Source of the DNA: Flammeovirgaceae bacterium UBA5008
GTDB taxonomy: Bacteria > Bacteroidota > Bacteroidia > Cytophagales > Cyclobacteriaceae
DNA: 64,000 nucleotides
NCBI GenBank assembly: GCA_002398365.1
Contig: DGYK01000042.1
Location: 7,426 to 71,425, forward strand
Reading direction: 5' to 3'
The position numbers and the translations under genes were made by a program. The notes below the pieces were generated by a model. The model did not search any database and was not told the origin of the DNA. It was given only the letters and a program-made list of their open reading frames with translations. Numbering within the stretch: the first letter of the stretch is position 1; each line of letters opens with the position of its first letter. Positions 53,547-61,382 of the stretch are shown piece by piece.

Positions 53547-54650
53547 ATGAATTGTTTAAAAAAAATAATTAACGGGTTAATAGGTATTAGTTTCTTAATA
53601 GTTAGTTGCTCGCCTGATCCGGAGGTAAAAAAGGGATTTCCCATTGGCTTTACCCCATTTCCCTATTCTACTACTTCGCTCACCGAGGTAATGGATTTTG
53701 TTTACAGCAAGATTAAGACAGACGGCAACTTGGTGGCTCATCATTTTGATGATGGAGTGCCGTGGGCAGAGGCACTGACCGATGCGCCTTTTCCTTCGGC
53801 TGTAATGGCCGACTGGTCGTATCGCAAAGAACATACCCCTACAGGTCATCAGGTGTATGTTTCGATTACCCCCATTCATCTTTCCCGCAGTGGGTTGGCA
53901 TCCAACAAAAATGAATCTGGCGGCAATCAGCCGCTTCCATCTCCGTGGAATGGTTATACATTTAACACGCCACAGGTAAAAACGGCTTACCTCAATTATG
54001 CGAAGCGCATCGTGGCATATTTCAACCCTCAGTTCTTAGCGATTGGCATAGAATCTAATTTATTGAAGATTAATCAGCCCAGTGAGTGGAGTCACTACAT
54101 TGAGTTGAATCATTTCGTTTACACGGAATTGAAAAAGCTTTACCCCACGTTACCCATCTTTGTATCGGTTACCGGATTTGATTTGGCGGGCTATACCGAT
54201 GCGAATGTGACTGATCAAAAAAGTGCGCTAAATGATTTACTGGCAGATAGTGATTACTTTGGGTTGTCATTACATCCGCAATTAAGTTCTTTTCTAGCAA
54301 ACGAAGTGCCCAGCGAAACCGTACTTCAATCCATTTTGTCGCTTTCAAATAAACCAATTGCTATTTGTGAAACAAGTTATCCTGCACAAGAGGCCACACT
54401 GCTAGGTGGCACGGTAGTTTATAATGGAAGTGCAGCTAAGCAAAAACAATTCTTTCAAAATTTGTTTGCCATGTGTGCGCGACACGACACGCGCTTCATG
54501 GTAAACTTTATTGTCCGAGATTACGATTTGCTTTGGCAACAGATTGGCTCACCGGACGATTTCAACAAGATCTGGCGCGATACCGGCTTCTATGATGAGA
54601 ATGGTACAGAGCGCGATGTGATGAAAGTGTGGAGGGGGCAACTTCACTAA
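53547..54650 (+). CDS. Lipoprotein with glycoside-hydrolase-like (clan A) barrel
   Basis: ATG 53547 gives 367 residues, with lipoprotein signal GISFLIVSC. An alternative ATG 9 nt upstream exists. The mature part looks like a TIM barrel: FLAIGIESN at a strand end suggests the acid/base Glu and ICETSYPAQEA the nucleophile Glu, a GH53-like arrangement, while ADWSYRKE and LSLHPQLSSF look like other barrel strands. I cannot name a substrate. It is divergent from batB; 148 bp between them show no clear promoter to me. Confidence 0.6.
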   Translation: MNCLKKIINGLIGISFLIVSCSPDPEVKKGFPIGFTPFPYSTTSLTEVMDFVYSKIKTDGNLVAHHFDDGVPWAEALTDAPFPSAVMADWSYRKEHTPTGHQVYVSITPIHLSRSGLASNKNESGGNQPLPSPWNGYTFNTPQVKTAYLNYAKRIVAYFNPQFLAIGIESNLLKINQPSEWSHYIELNHFVYTELKKLYPTLPIFVSVTGFDLAGYTDANVTDQKSALNDLLADSDYFGLSLHPQLSSFLANEVPSETVLQSILSLSNKPIAICETSYPAQEATLLGGTVVYNGSAAKQKQFFQNLFAMCARHDTRFMVNFIVRDYDLLWQQIGSPDDFNKIWRDTGFYDENGTERDVMKVWRGQLH

Positions 54651-54663
54651 CATGCCTTGTTAA

Positions 54664-55296
54664 ATGATAGAGAGAAATATACTGATTGTATTGCTTTTGT
54701 TTCTTGGGTGTTCGCGGGCGGATCGTTCTGCGGAAAGCGGTGTAGCTGATACACTGCGAAAGCAATTGAAGTCCGATTCTCGTACTGTTACTACAAATGA
54801 AGTTAATACCTATTCAGCTGCATATGTTTATATGGATTTCGATTCTGATTCTTTGCTTTTACAAAATGAAGATTTTGATGACCTAGTCCCTCGGTTTTTG
54901 GCGAAAGGCAAACCTTTAAAGGTAGGAGGATATCCCGGGGATGATTGCAGCAGCAAGTTCAGGCAATTTGCCTTGAATGATAGTCTACTTACTATTTATA
55001 AATACAATTGTGGCGACTATGGATTTGGGAATTCTCAATATTTAGTAGGGCATGATTCGATTCAAAAAGCAAGAATTTACGAAGCACGGTGGAATGTCGG
55101 ATCTAAAGAGTTTGAACTGAATATTACCGAACAGCTTTATCTTTGGGATGGCAACCGACTTACTGTACGTGAGCGGCACAAAGTGGTTCACGATTATGTG
55201 GATTTGGATTTGCATGGAATTCCTTTTAAATCAAAAATTGTTGAGGCAAAGAAGTACAATAATCTTTTAAAAGAATATCGACAAATAATTGAATAA
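54664..55296 (+). CDS. Hypothetical lipoprotein
   Basis: I do not recognise this 210-residue protein. It has a lipoprotein signal (ILIVLLLFLGC, lipobox LFLGC) and a mature domain of beta-strand character with YPGDDCSSKFRQF and a paired cysteine later (YNCGDYGFG), so one disulfide is possible. It is 13 nt after the preceding lipoprotein gene and 25 nt before another. Confidence 0.6.
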   Translation: MIERNILIVLLLFLGCSRADRSAESGVADTLRKQLKSDSRTVTTNEVNTYSAAYVYMDFDSDSLLLQNEDFDDLVPRFLAKGKPLKVGGYPGDDCSSKFRQFALNDSLLTIYKYNCGDYGFGNSQYLVGHDSIQKARIYEARWNVGSKEFELNITEQLYLWDGNRLTVRERHKVVHDYVDLDLHGIPFKSKIVEAKKYNNLLKEYRQIIE

Positions 55297-55321
55297 AATA
55301 ACCTGCTTAAAAAAGAAATAA

Positions 55322-56059
55322 GTGAAGAGAGTCGTATTCTATATTGGACTGTTAATGCTGCTCTCTTGCAATACGAATAAAATCTCAAGTGAATCGCTCA
55401 CTCGGGAATCCAGATTAGAAAGTATACAGAGACGCGTAAACCTCATAAACCATCCCGTTTCCATAAAATATGATACAACCGGGTTTTCAAAGTTATCGGT
55501 AGACAATAACTGTGATGATGAAAACGAGCATCCGTGGGATTATTACTCCGTGGTAGATTTGAATAATGATGGCCAGAATGATTTGATTTACTCCGGACCT
55601 TGCATGGTTTATAGCCAAACCTCTATTTACGTGACAGAAGCAAACAGGCTTTTATTACTTTACGACCAACCCGGTGGCATCATTTCGATGGAGTTTGTTG
55701 GCACCCAAACCAGAACAAACAGCTTACGGGAGGCCAATGGATGTCTGAGTAGTTCTGAACTTACTGAAATAATTATTGAAGGCACATCTTCACCTATTGT
55801 TCATTCGATTGAGATTCACGTATTACCTAAGAAAAATTTTCAGAATTTAACTTATATCAAAGTAAAGGGTATTCTTCGTTGGAGCCCTCTAAAAGATGAT
55901 GTCGATCACAAAGAGGGCTGTGAACAAGTCTACAAAGGAAATCAACTCTTGAATATCGAAAAAGAAACTGAGGTAATCCAACTCGATCAACAAGGTGAGT
56001 GGAAGTTGGTTTTATATGATCAGAATAAATTTCATTCAGTAATTGGATGGATTCAATGA
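55322..56059 (+). CDS. Hypothetical lipoprotein with FG-GAP/VCBS-like motif
   Basis: GTG 55322 begins a 245-residue lipoprotein (LLMLLSC lipobox). VVDLNNDGQNDLIYSGPC resembles a calcium-binding FG-GAP/VCBS loop (DxNxDGxxD). The remainder is beta-rich. Function unknown; binding a sugar or protein partner at the cell surface is one option. The last 13 bp overlap the next gene. Confidence 0.6.
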   Translation: MKRVVFYIGLLMLLSCNTNKISSESLTRESRLESIQRRVNLINHPVSIKYDTTGFSKLSVDNNCDDENEHPWDYYSVVDLNNDGQNDLIYSGPCMVYSQTSIYVTEANRLLLLYDQPGGIISMEFVGTQTRTNSLREANGCLSSSELTEIIIEGTSSPIVHSIEIHVLPKKNFQNLTYIKVKGILRWSPLKDDVDHKEGCEQVYKGNQLLNIEKETEVIQLDQQGEWKLVLYDQNKFHSVIGWIQ

Positions 56060-56562
56060 AATCAACTTTAAGCGAGCAAGAGTTTCGAAGAAGATTGGAG
56101 GAATTGACTTCCAAGGAAAAGGATTTGTTTTTCATACCCTATGATTTTTCGGGAAAACCATTTTGTGGCACTTACAATGCAAGTACCTTTGATCTGCGCA
56201 GAAATTCAATTTTGTCTAATGTACGAATGTTGCGGATCAAAGGCGAATACAAAGAGAGTGAAAGGAGCGGAACCGAGGTAACCTATCATATTGGTTGGCC
56301 GAAGTGGATGAACTATTTTTTTGTGATTCTAAATGCCCTGATATTTTTGGGAATATTTCTGCTGGTCATTTTTACTAACAATCAAAGCAATGTAAAGTTA
56401 ATTTGGACGCTGTTAGGAATCTTTGCGTTTGGAAATGGCTGGGTTTGGCTTGTCAACAAAATTACAAGAAGTATGATTGATCAGCGCTTTAAAGACGAGT
56501 TTGAAATTGGGGTTGAAGATGAGTGGGAGCGGTTGGCGCAAAATATATTGAAACGACCGTGA
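56047..56562 (+). CDS. Hypothetical membrane protein
   Basis: A 171-residue protein with two helices (about residues 82-103 and 113-136) and charged ends. ATG 56047 is used; a second ATG at 56056 would also serve. The N-terminal domain is probably cytoplasmic. No family recognised. It overlaps the upstream lipoprotein gene by 13 bp and precedes the RDD gene by 39 bp, so all may share a transcript. Confidence 0.55.
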   Translation: MDSMKSTLSEQEFRRRLEELTSKEKDLFFIPYDFSGKPFCGTYNASTFDLRRNSILSNVRMLRIKGEYKESERSGTEVTYHIGWPKWMNYFFVILNALIFLGIFLLVIFTNNQSNVKLIWTLLGIFAFGNGWVWLVNKITRSMIDQRFKDEFEIGVEDEWERLAQNILKRP

Positions 56563-56601
56563 GATGTATTGTCAAACAAATACGAATCATAAGTTAACTA
56601 A

Positions 56602-57108
56602 ATGAACAAATACGACACATTTTGGCCACGGCTGGTGGCGCTTTTTATTGATGGAATAGTTTTAGCTATTTTGGCTTTTACGTTGAATGTACTAGTGATG
56701 CCATGGATAGAATCGATCCCATTTTTAGGGGATTTAGTGCGAGAAAGTGTAAGTTATGTTTATGCAATAATAATGGTTGGTTACTGCGGACAAACAGTTG
56801 GAAAGATGGCGATGAATATCAAAGTGGTTGATCATGACACCGAAGAGAGCGTAACGTATGAGCAGGCATTTAAGCGAGAGGCAATTCCTTTATTCTTAGT
56901 GGTTTTTTCAATACTGCTTACTGCATTTGGAAGCGATCATGTTCCCATACCCGGTGATGAATCTGACCTTGATGATTTGATTAGTAGTCTGCCGTTGTAT
57001 TTGGGGTTTGTATGGTCGTTGCTGGAAATAATTACTATGCTCACCGATCCTAAAAGCAGGGCATTTCACGATAAAATAGCAAACACGGTGGTGGTTAAGT
57101 TATACTAA
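56602..57108 (+). CDS. RDD-family membrane protein
   Basis: A 168-residue protein with the RDD signature RLVALFIDGIV near residues 10-20 (Arg then Asp within a helix), a GYCGQTVGKMAMNIKVV loop and three to four helices. RDD proteins are of poorly known function, some linked to Na+ antiport or osmotic stress; none is claimed here. Confidence 0.8.
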   Translation: MNKYDTFWPRLVALFIDGIVLAILAFTLNVLVMPWIESIPFLGDLVRESVSYVYAIIMVGYCGQTVGKMAMNIKVVDHDTEESVTYEQAFKREAIPLFLVVFSILLTAFGSDHVPIPGDESDLDDLISSLPLYLGFVWSLLEIITMLTDPKSRAFHDKIANTVVVKLY

Positions 57109-57192
57109 TTGAAGAAGTATGCTGAAACTAGTAATCCAATATTCCCATCAACATTCTAGGCAGACATTCTTTTATCGTCATTGAGTCAAACT

Positions 57193-57666
57193 ATGAAACC
57201 CCTTTTCTTTCTCAGCTTGCTCTTACTTTCTAGTTGCACCATTTCAACGTTGGATGAAAAAGAAAAGCGTCTGGTTGGAAATTGGTTGAAGCCGATAAAT
57301 GATGAGCAGCTTCAAGGGGCCTACATGGAATTGCACGATGACCACACCGGTGTTTGGGGACTGGCCATTAAGGAAAATGGAGAAGTTGGGCTTTTAACTT
57401 ATATGTCCATGCTGATAAAGGATTGGCGAATAAAAAATGACACACTGTCTATTCAGGCTAAATTAAGACCCGGTTTGGTGTTTCGTGGACCTAATGGAAA
57501 AGAATATGAAACAGATAAGTCGCAAGGTAATTCATCGCATAAGGTGAACTATAAAATCATAGAGGTATCAGATTCAGTGATTGTCATTGAAGAGGTCATG
57601 GGAGGAGCGTTCGGTATGGAACGAATGAGAAGAACTGAGAAATTAGAGCTTTTGAATATTGAATAA
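57193..57666 (+). CDS. Hypothetical lipocalin-like lipoprotein
   Basis: ATG 57193 gives 157 residues, with signal FFLSLLLLSSC. The opening KRLVGNWLKP and later strands resemble lipocalin-like beta barrels that occur widely among Bacteroidota lipoproteins. A TTG at 57181 would add four residues. No ligand can be proposed. Confidence 0.6.
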   Translation: MKPLFFLSLLLLSSCTISTLDEKEKRLVGNWLKPINDEQLQGAYMELHDDHTGVWGLAIKENGEVGLLTYMSMLIKDWRIKNDTLSIQAKLRPGLVFRGPNGKEYETDKSQGNSSHKVNYKIIEVSDSVIVIEEVMGGAFGMERMRRTEKLELLNIE

Positions 57667-57756
57667 GCGTGCAACTATTTTTTTGATGAGCAAATAAAGT
57701 TCGAAGTAAAGCTCTAATTTGGAATAAGTATCAAACGATTATACACAATTAAAAAA

Positions 57757-58203
57757 ATGAAAAAACACATCATTTACTTCTTTTTATTTCTGTCGCTAGC
57801 TAATTACATGATCTCTCATGCGCAATCCAAGTCGCAATCTTCAAATTCAAAGACATGGACACTGACTTATATAAAATCTAATCCTTCGCAAAAAGCGAGG
57901 GTGAAAGAATTCTTAGAGAAAAATTGGTTTGCGATGGACAGTATTGCCGTAGCGCAAGGACTGATCAGCAAGTATGAATTAATTGAAAACAGAGCGGATG
58001 AAACAGACCCTGTTTCGGAATGGGATTTTATCGTGGCGGTTGAGTATTTCACCACCGGCACTTACACAGACATTGCTGAAAAATTTGAAAAGATTCGTAA
58101 AAGCCACACCACCATTCCAATAGATGGTTTCGTGCTGAAAGACATGGCAAAAATTGTTAAGTCGGAGACCGTCAAAAAGACAGAATATGTGCAAAATAGA
58201 TAA
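57757..58203 (+). CDS. Hypothetical secreted protein
   Basis: A 148-residue protein with a signal peptide ending MISHAQ, then KTWTLTYIKSNPSQKARVKEF and a helical-plus-strand domain; the pattern (about one strand then amphipathic helices, EKNWFAMDSIA) recalls small dimeric alpha-beta barrel (ABM-like) folds, but that is a guess. The 90 bp upstream are AT-rich; no clear promoter box is seen. Confidence 0.55.
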   Translation: MKKHIIYFFLFLSLANYMISHAQSKSQSSNSKTWTLTYIKSNPSQKARVKEFLEKNWFAMDSIAVAQGLISKYELIENRADETDPVSEWDFIVAVEYFTTGTYTDIAEKFEKIRKSHTTIPIDGFVLKDMAKIVKSETVKKTEYVQNR

Positions 58204-58274
58204 TGCATTTTCAGTGGTCCGATCATTCTGATCTGGCATGTTAGGTGAGGGTAACAGCACCTGCGAACGGTTAC

Positions 58275-58313
58275 ATTTCGTTTTATTTCGTTAGTTATTT
58301 CGTTTTATTTCGT
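58275..58313. repeat. Direct repeat ATTTCGTTTTATTTCGT
   Basis: The 17-mer ATTTCGTTTTATTTCGT occurs at 58275-58291 and 58297-58313. Just after it, ATCGTTGATT is also repeated (about 58338 and 58358). The bases 58204-58274 show nothing else. Confidence 0.8.
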
Positions 58314-58376
58314 CAATTAAGCTTTGTGCCTCAAACGATCGTTGATTTCGACAGGAAATCGTTGATTGCAGAGCGC

Positions 58377-58664
58377 GCAAGCTTCTTGTAAGGGCTGCAA
58401 GCTTCTTGTAGCGCCTACAAGCCTCATGCAGCGGCTGCAAGCCTCTTGTAACGCCTGTAAGCTTGATGTAAAGCCTGCAAGCCTCTTGTCAGGGCTGCTT
58501 ATTAAGTTGTGAGGCGTGCACATTGAGTTGTGCGTGCTGACAATTGAGTTGTGAGGCGTGCACATTGACTTGTCAGGGCTGCACATTAAGTTGTGCGACC
58601 TCAACATTGAGTTGTGTGGCCTGCACATTACGTTGTGCGGGCTCAATATGGCGTTGTGAGGGCT
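58377..58664. repeat. 14-unit minisatellite of 20- and 21-bp units with internal inverted repeats
   Basis: Six 20-bp units (58377-58496; e.g. GCAAGCTTCTTGTAAGGGCT) are followed without gap by eight 21-bp units (58497-58664; first 20 bases of one are GCACATTGAGTTGTGCGTGC). The first type contains CAAG-ctt-CTTG, the second GCACA-n6-TGTGC, so most units can fold back on themselves. Units are diverged and contiguous, which excludes a CRISPR array. A minus-strand frame of 134 codons (58317-58721) reads heptads like SPHNVMC through it but looks repeat-driven. No gene signal is seen in 58665-58861. Confidence 0.85.
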
Positions 58665-58861
58665 GCAAACGTCATTTTTCCTTACCGCGGGAAACCCCAA
58701 GACCGAGTGATTTGTAAACAACGCAGACTTAGCCCTTACTGGCTAAAAAGCCTTCCATAAAGCTAGGGTTTTTAGGTGTAATTGAGTAGAATTGGCTTGG
58801 GAAATAATGATAGAATAGTTTTATTGTGAAGATGCTGATATTGCTTTAGGAACAAACTCAA

Positions 58862-59278
58862 ATGGACATCAAAGAAACAAAATTGGAAATTTACGATAAG
58901 AGGGAAAAAGCAACAACCACTCTTTATGTTGAACAGTTAACCGGCAACAAATTCAGAATGATTGACAATGATATTTGGAATTGCAACCTGACATTGGGGA
59001 CAGAATTTGAGACCAGAATTAACAAGGATGGGAAACACGAGATAATAAAAATCACAAAAAAATCAGATTTCATTACAAGACGTTTTTTTCTAAATGCCAA
59101 TTATAGGTCTGCGGATTACAGAGTGTTGGGGGATGAGCTAGCAAAAAGAGGAGGATTCTGGCAGGTTGACTTTGGTGGAATCGCAACTGTAAATATCCCA
59201 AAAGATTTTGAATACGATGTTGACCAAGTAATGAAAGATTTCGGTCTCAATTTGACTGAAATTGTTGACGACAAATAA
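58862..59278 (+). CDS. Hypothetical protein, DUF4265-like
   Basis: A 138-residue soluble protein with a beta-rich N-terminus (TTTLYVEQLTGNKFRMID) and an alpha/beta C-terminal half, RVLGDELAKRGGFW then FGGIATVNIPKDF. The two-part layout reminds me of DUF4265 proteins, but the match is loose. It is isolated between the minisatellite and an inverted-repeat element. Confidence 0.55.
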   Translation: MDIKETKLEIYDKREKATTTLYVEQLTGNKFRMIDNDIWNCNLTLGTEFETRINKDGKHEIIKITKKSDFITRRFFLNANYRSADYRVLGDELAKRGGFWQVDFGGIATVNIPKDFEYDVDQVMKDFGLNLTEIVDDK

Positions 59279-59282
59279 AAGA

Positions 59283-59370
59283 GAGGCCTGAATTTATCAA
59301 CGACTATACGAAAACAGGTCTTCATAGAATTAAATGCAGTTTATCGGTCTGTTTTCGTAACAAAGGCCTC
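59283..59370. repeat. Nested inverted-repeat element
   Basis: Outer arms GAGGCCT (59283-59289) and AGGCCTC (59364-59370) enclose inner arms TACGAAAACAG (59307-59317) and CTGTTTTCGTA (59349-59359), both perfect. The element, 88 bp, begins 4 nt after a stop codon. It could be a terminator-like structure, a small RNA or a MITE-like repeat; no T-run follows. Confidence 0.7.
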
Positions 59371-59442
59371 AGAGAATAACTTATCTGAGGATACCAAAAA
59401 CCATTATAGCAATTAATTACTGACAGTGAATGACTAAATAAA

Positions 59443-60132
59443 ATGTATATGAAACAATCACTGTTAACCATTTTTATACTTTATTCCACGCATTTTTTTG
59501 CTTTTGGTCAAGAGCTTAAGGCTAAGAAGGTGAAATCGCTTGTCTACTTTGAAGAATACTCCATTCTTGCCAAGAATAAAAAAGTGAAACATGGGGACTA
59601 TAGAAAATATCGTTCAGATGGAAGCCAGGTTTGGTCAGGTAAACTGGATAACAATATCAGGGTAGGCGAATGGAAATTTTATGAGAGCGGAGAAATTGTA
59701 CAAACCTATAATTATGATGATAAGAAATTAATATTTCAAAAGAAACCGGCAAGCCCTTTTTTTGTTCGGATTGATAATCAAATACAGATATTACATGTTG
59801 ATACGCCCCCGAGTTATCTAGGCTCAAAAATTGGACTTACGGACGAACTGAATAAAGTTTTAGCATATCCAATGCAAGCTAGACGTATAGGTGTTGAAGG
59901 AGCCGTAACGGTTGCCATTTGGATTAATGCTGATAATAGTCTAGGAGAGATAGAATTAATTAGTGGGATTATGAAGGAATGCGACCAAGACTTGATTGCC
60001 GCACTCAAAAAAATTCCGCAAGATTGGTTTGCTGCGACAATGGGAGATAGAAAGATCAACTCAAAACTGATAATTACGGTCGATTATAGTTTGCAAAATA
60101 TTTTTGAGAATGCAGCTATAACAGTTAGATGA
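59443..60132 (+). CDS. Periplasmic protein with MORN repeat and TonB C-terminal domain
   Basis: A 229-residue protein; ATG 59449 (MKQSLL) is an equally good start. A signal peptide ends FAFGQ. Residues 40-90 form MORN_2-like strands (KHGDYRKYRSDGSQVWSG, GEWKFYESGEIVQTY). Residues about 130-215 are a TonB_C domain: YPMQARRIGVEGAVTVAIW. No TonB transmembrane/proline-rich N-terminus is present, so it is a free periplasmic TonB-box-like domain as in many Bacteroidota proteins. Confidence 0.75.
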   Translation: MYMKQSLLTIFILYSTHFFAFGQELKAKKVKSLVYFEEYSILAKNKKVKHGDYRKYRSDGSQVWSGKLDNNIRVGEWKFYESGEIVQTYNYDDKKLIFQKKPASPFFVRIDNQIQILHVDTPPSYLGSKIGLTDELNKVLAYPMQARRIGVEGAVTVAIWINADNSLGEIELISGIMKECDQDLIAALKKIPQDWFAATMGDRKINSKLIITVDYSLQNIFENAAITVR

Positions 60133-60167
60133 GACGCCCTATATAACTGTCAAAAATCCTTAGAAAA

Positions 60168-60779
60168 ATGTCAGACTACAGACCGCTCAATAGCGCCACC
60201 GAAAAGCTATTCGAAGCAGTTCTCCAAAAGGTTGATGGACAATTGGAGATTAGTAGAAAAGATCATGAGCTTGGGCTCAGGCTCCTCACAAAGTTTGATG
60301 GATTGAAAATTTATAAGAGCTTGTTTGTTCATCATGTTACCGAATTAAAAGGAAGATCAGGGGCTTTCATAATTTTATTGGTTGAAAAACACCTAACCAT
60401 AGTTGAGCAGAAAAGAAGTGCTCGGGTAGATAAGGAAATAGAGGAAGTCGAGCCGGTATTACTATTTAGTTTACCTCATGACATGGGTAGAGCCTATATT
60501 CGAGAGGAAACCGTTGCCGATAAGATTGCTGACATGTTTACGAAAGTGGATATTGACTTCCATGAGTATCCGGATTTTAGCAAAAAATATTTTGTTGCTG
60601 GCGATAGCCCTGACAAGATCAGGAAGTATTTGCCAAGAGAATTAATGGAAACGCTGGAAAAAATTAGCGATATCTCAATTGAGATAAATGGAAACTGGGG
60701 GCTCTTACGAACAGAGAAAAACGTGAGCGAAAACCTTTTGCTATTCCTCATCAGCATTGGCTATCAGATGACAAAGTAA
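60168..60779 (+). CDS. Hypothetical protein
   Basis: A 203-residue protein with no helix long enough to cross a membrane with confidence. Its C-terminal part has DFSKKYFVAGDSPDKIRKYL and LMETLEKISDISIEINGN, a pattern shared by many uncharacterised cytoplasmic proteins with a membrane-associated relative. No function proposed. An intrinsic terminator follows 79 nt after the stop codon. Confidence 0.6.
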   Translation: MSDYRPLNSATEKLFEAVLQKVDGQLEISRKDHELGLRLLTKFDGLKIYKSLFVHHVTELKGRSGAFIILLVEKHLTIVEQKRSARVDKEIEEVEPVLLFSLPHDMGRAYIREETVADKIADMFTKVDIDFHEYPDFSKKYFVAGDSPDKIRKYLPRELMETLEKISDISIEINGNWGLLRTEKNVSENLLLFLISIGYQMTK

Positions 60780-60857
60780 ATTGTCAGATGTTGGAGAAGA
60801 GGATTGAACAACCTTCAATCCGGGAAGGCTACTTTTATCTTCAACACCGACATCGAG

Positions 60858-60878
60858 AAGGGTTCATCAACCCTTTTT
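60858..60878 (+). terminator. Intrinsic terminator
   Basis: AAGGGTT-catc-AACCCTT followed by TTT. It lies between the 203-residue hypothetical gene and the DUF2200 gene and would end the upstream transcript. Confidence 0.7.
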
Positions 60879-60905
60879 AGTAAATTGGCATACAAATAAC
60901 GATCT

Positions 60906-61265
60906 ATGAAAGCCTCTGCTGCTCAAGATGAACGTATTGCTAACATGACATTTGCTTCGGTGTATCCGATGTATGTGGCCAAAGTGGAAAAGAAAGGGCG
61001 CACAAAGGAAGAGCTGAATCAAGTGATTGAATGGCTGACAGGTTATACCAACCGACAACAGCAAGAGCTCATCCAAGAGAAAGTCACATTCAAAATGTTC
61101 TTTGAAAAAGCTTCCTTGAATAAAAACGCCTCACTGATTACCGGATTGATCTGCGGCTATCGGGTAGAAGAAATCGAAAACCCGCTCACGCAACAAGTTC
61201 GCTACCTTGATAAACTGGTGGACGAGTTGGCAAAGGGAAAAAAGATGGAAAAGATTTTGAGATAA
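60906..61265 (+). CDS. DUF2200 family protein
   Basis: A 119-residue protein with the DUF2200 pattern: RIANMTFASVYPMYVAKVEKKGRT, then ELNQVIEWLTGY and ITGLICGYRVEEIENP. The family is widespread in bacteria and structurally characterised, but its role is unknown. It stands alone, with a terminator upstream and the glutaminase-like gene 118 bp downstream. Confidence 0.9.
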   Translation: MKASAAQDERIANMTFASVYPMYVAKVEKKGRTKEELNQVIEWLTGYTNRQQQELIQEKVTFKMFFEKASLNKNASLITGLICGYRVEEIENPLTQQVRYLDKLVDELAKGKKMEKILR

Positions 61266-61331
61266 TGTTTCTTTACTCGGTTAAGAAGTAGGATCAATTA
61301 CTACACATACGGAATAGGGTGTAAATAAGCG

Positions 61332-61364
61332 GTTATCATCATGCGGCAGTTAATGATAACTTTG
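61332..61364 (+). promoter_or_regulatory. Palindrome overlapping a -7 box, upstream of the DUF4965 gene
   Basis: GTTATCAT (61332-61339) and ATGATAAC (61353-61360) form a perfect 8-bp inverted repeat with a 13-nt gap. TAACTTTG (61357-61364) overlaps the right arm and matches TAnnTTTG; transcription would start near 61371, 12 nt before ATG 61383. An operator that hides the -7 box is plausible. Confidence 0.4.
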
Positions 61365-61382
61365 CTGAGATACCCTTTCAAC

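Noticed and set aside
58377..58664. CRISPR array
   Set aside because: Units are contiguous with no unique spacers, are diverged, and no cas gene is present.
58317..58721. Minus-strand frame of 134 codons with heptads such as SPHNVMC
   Set aside because: The heptads arise because 21-bp units keep frame; the 20-bp half breaks the pattern, there is no recognisable domain and no start signal.
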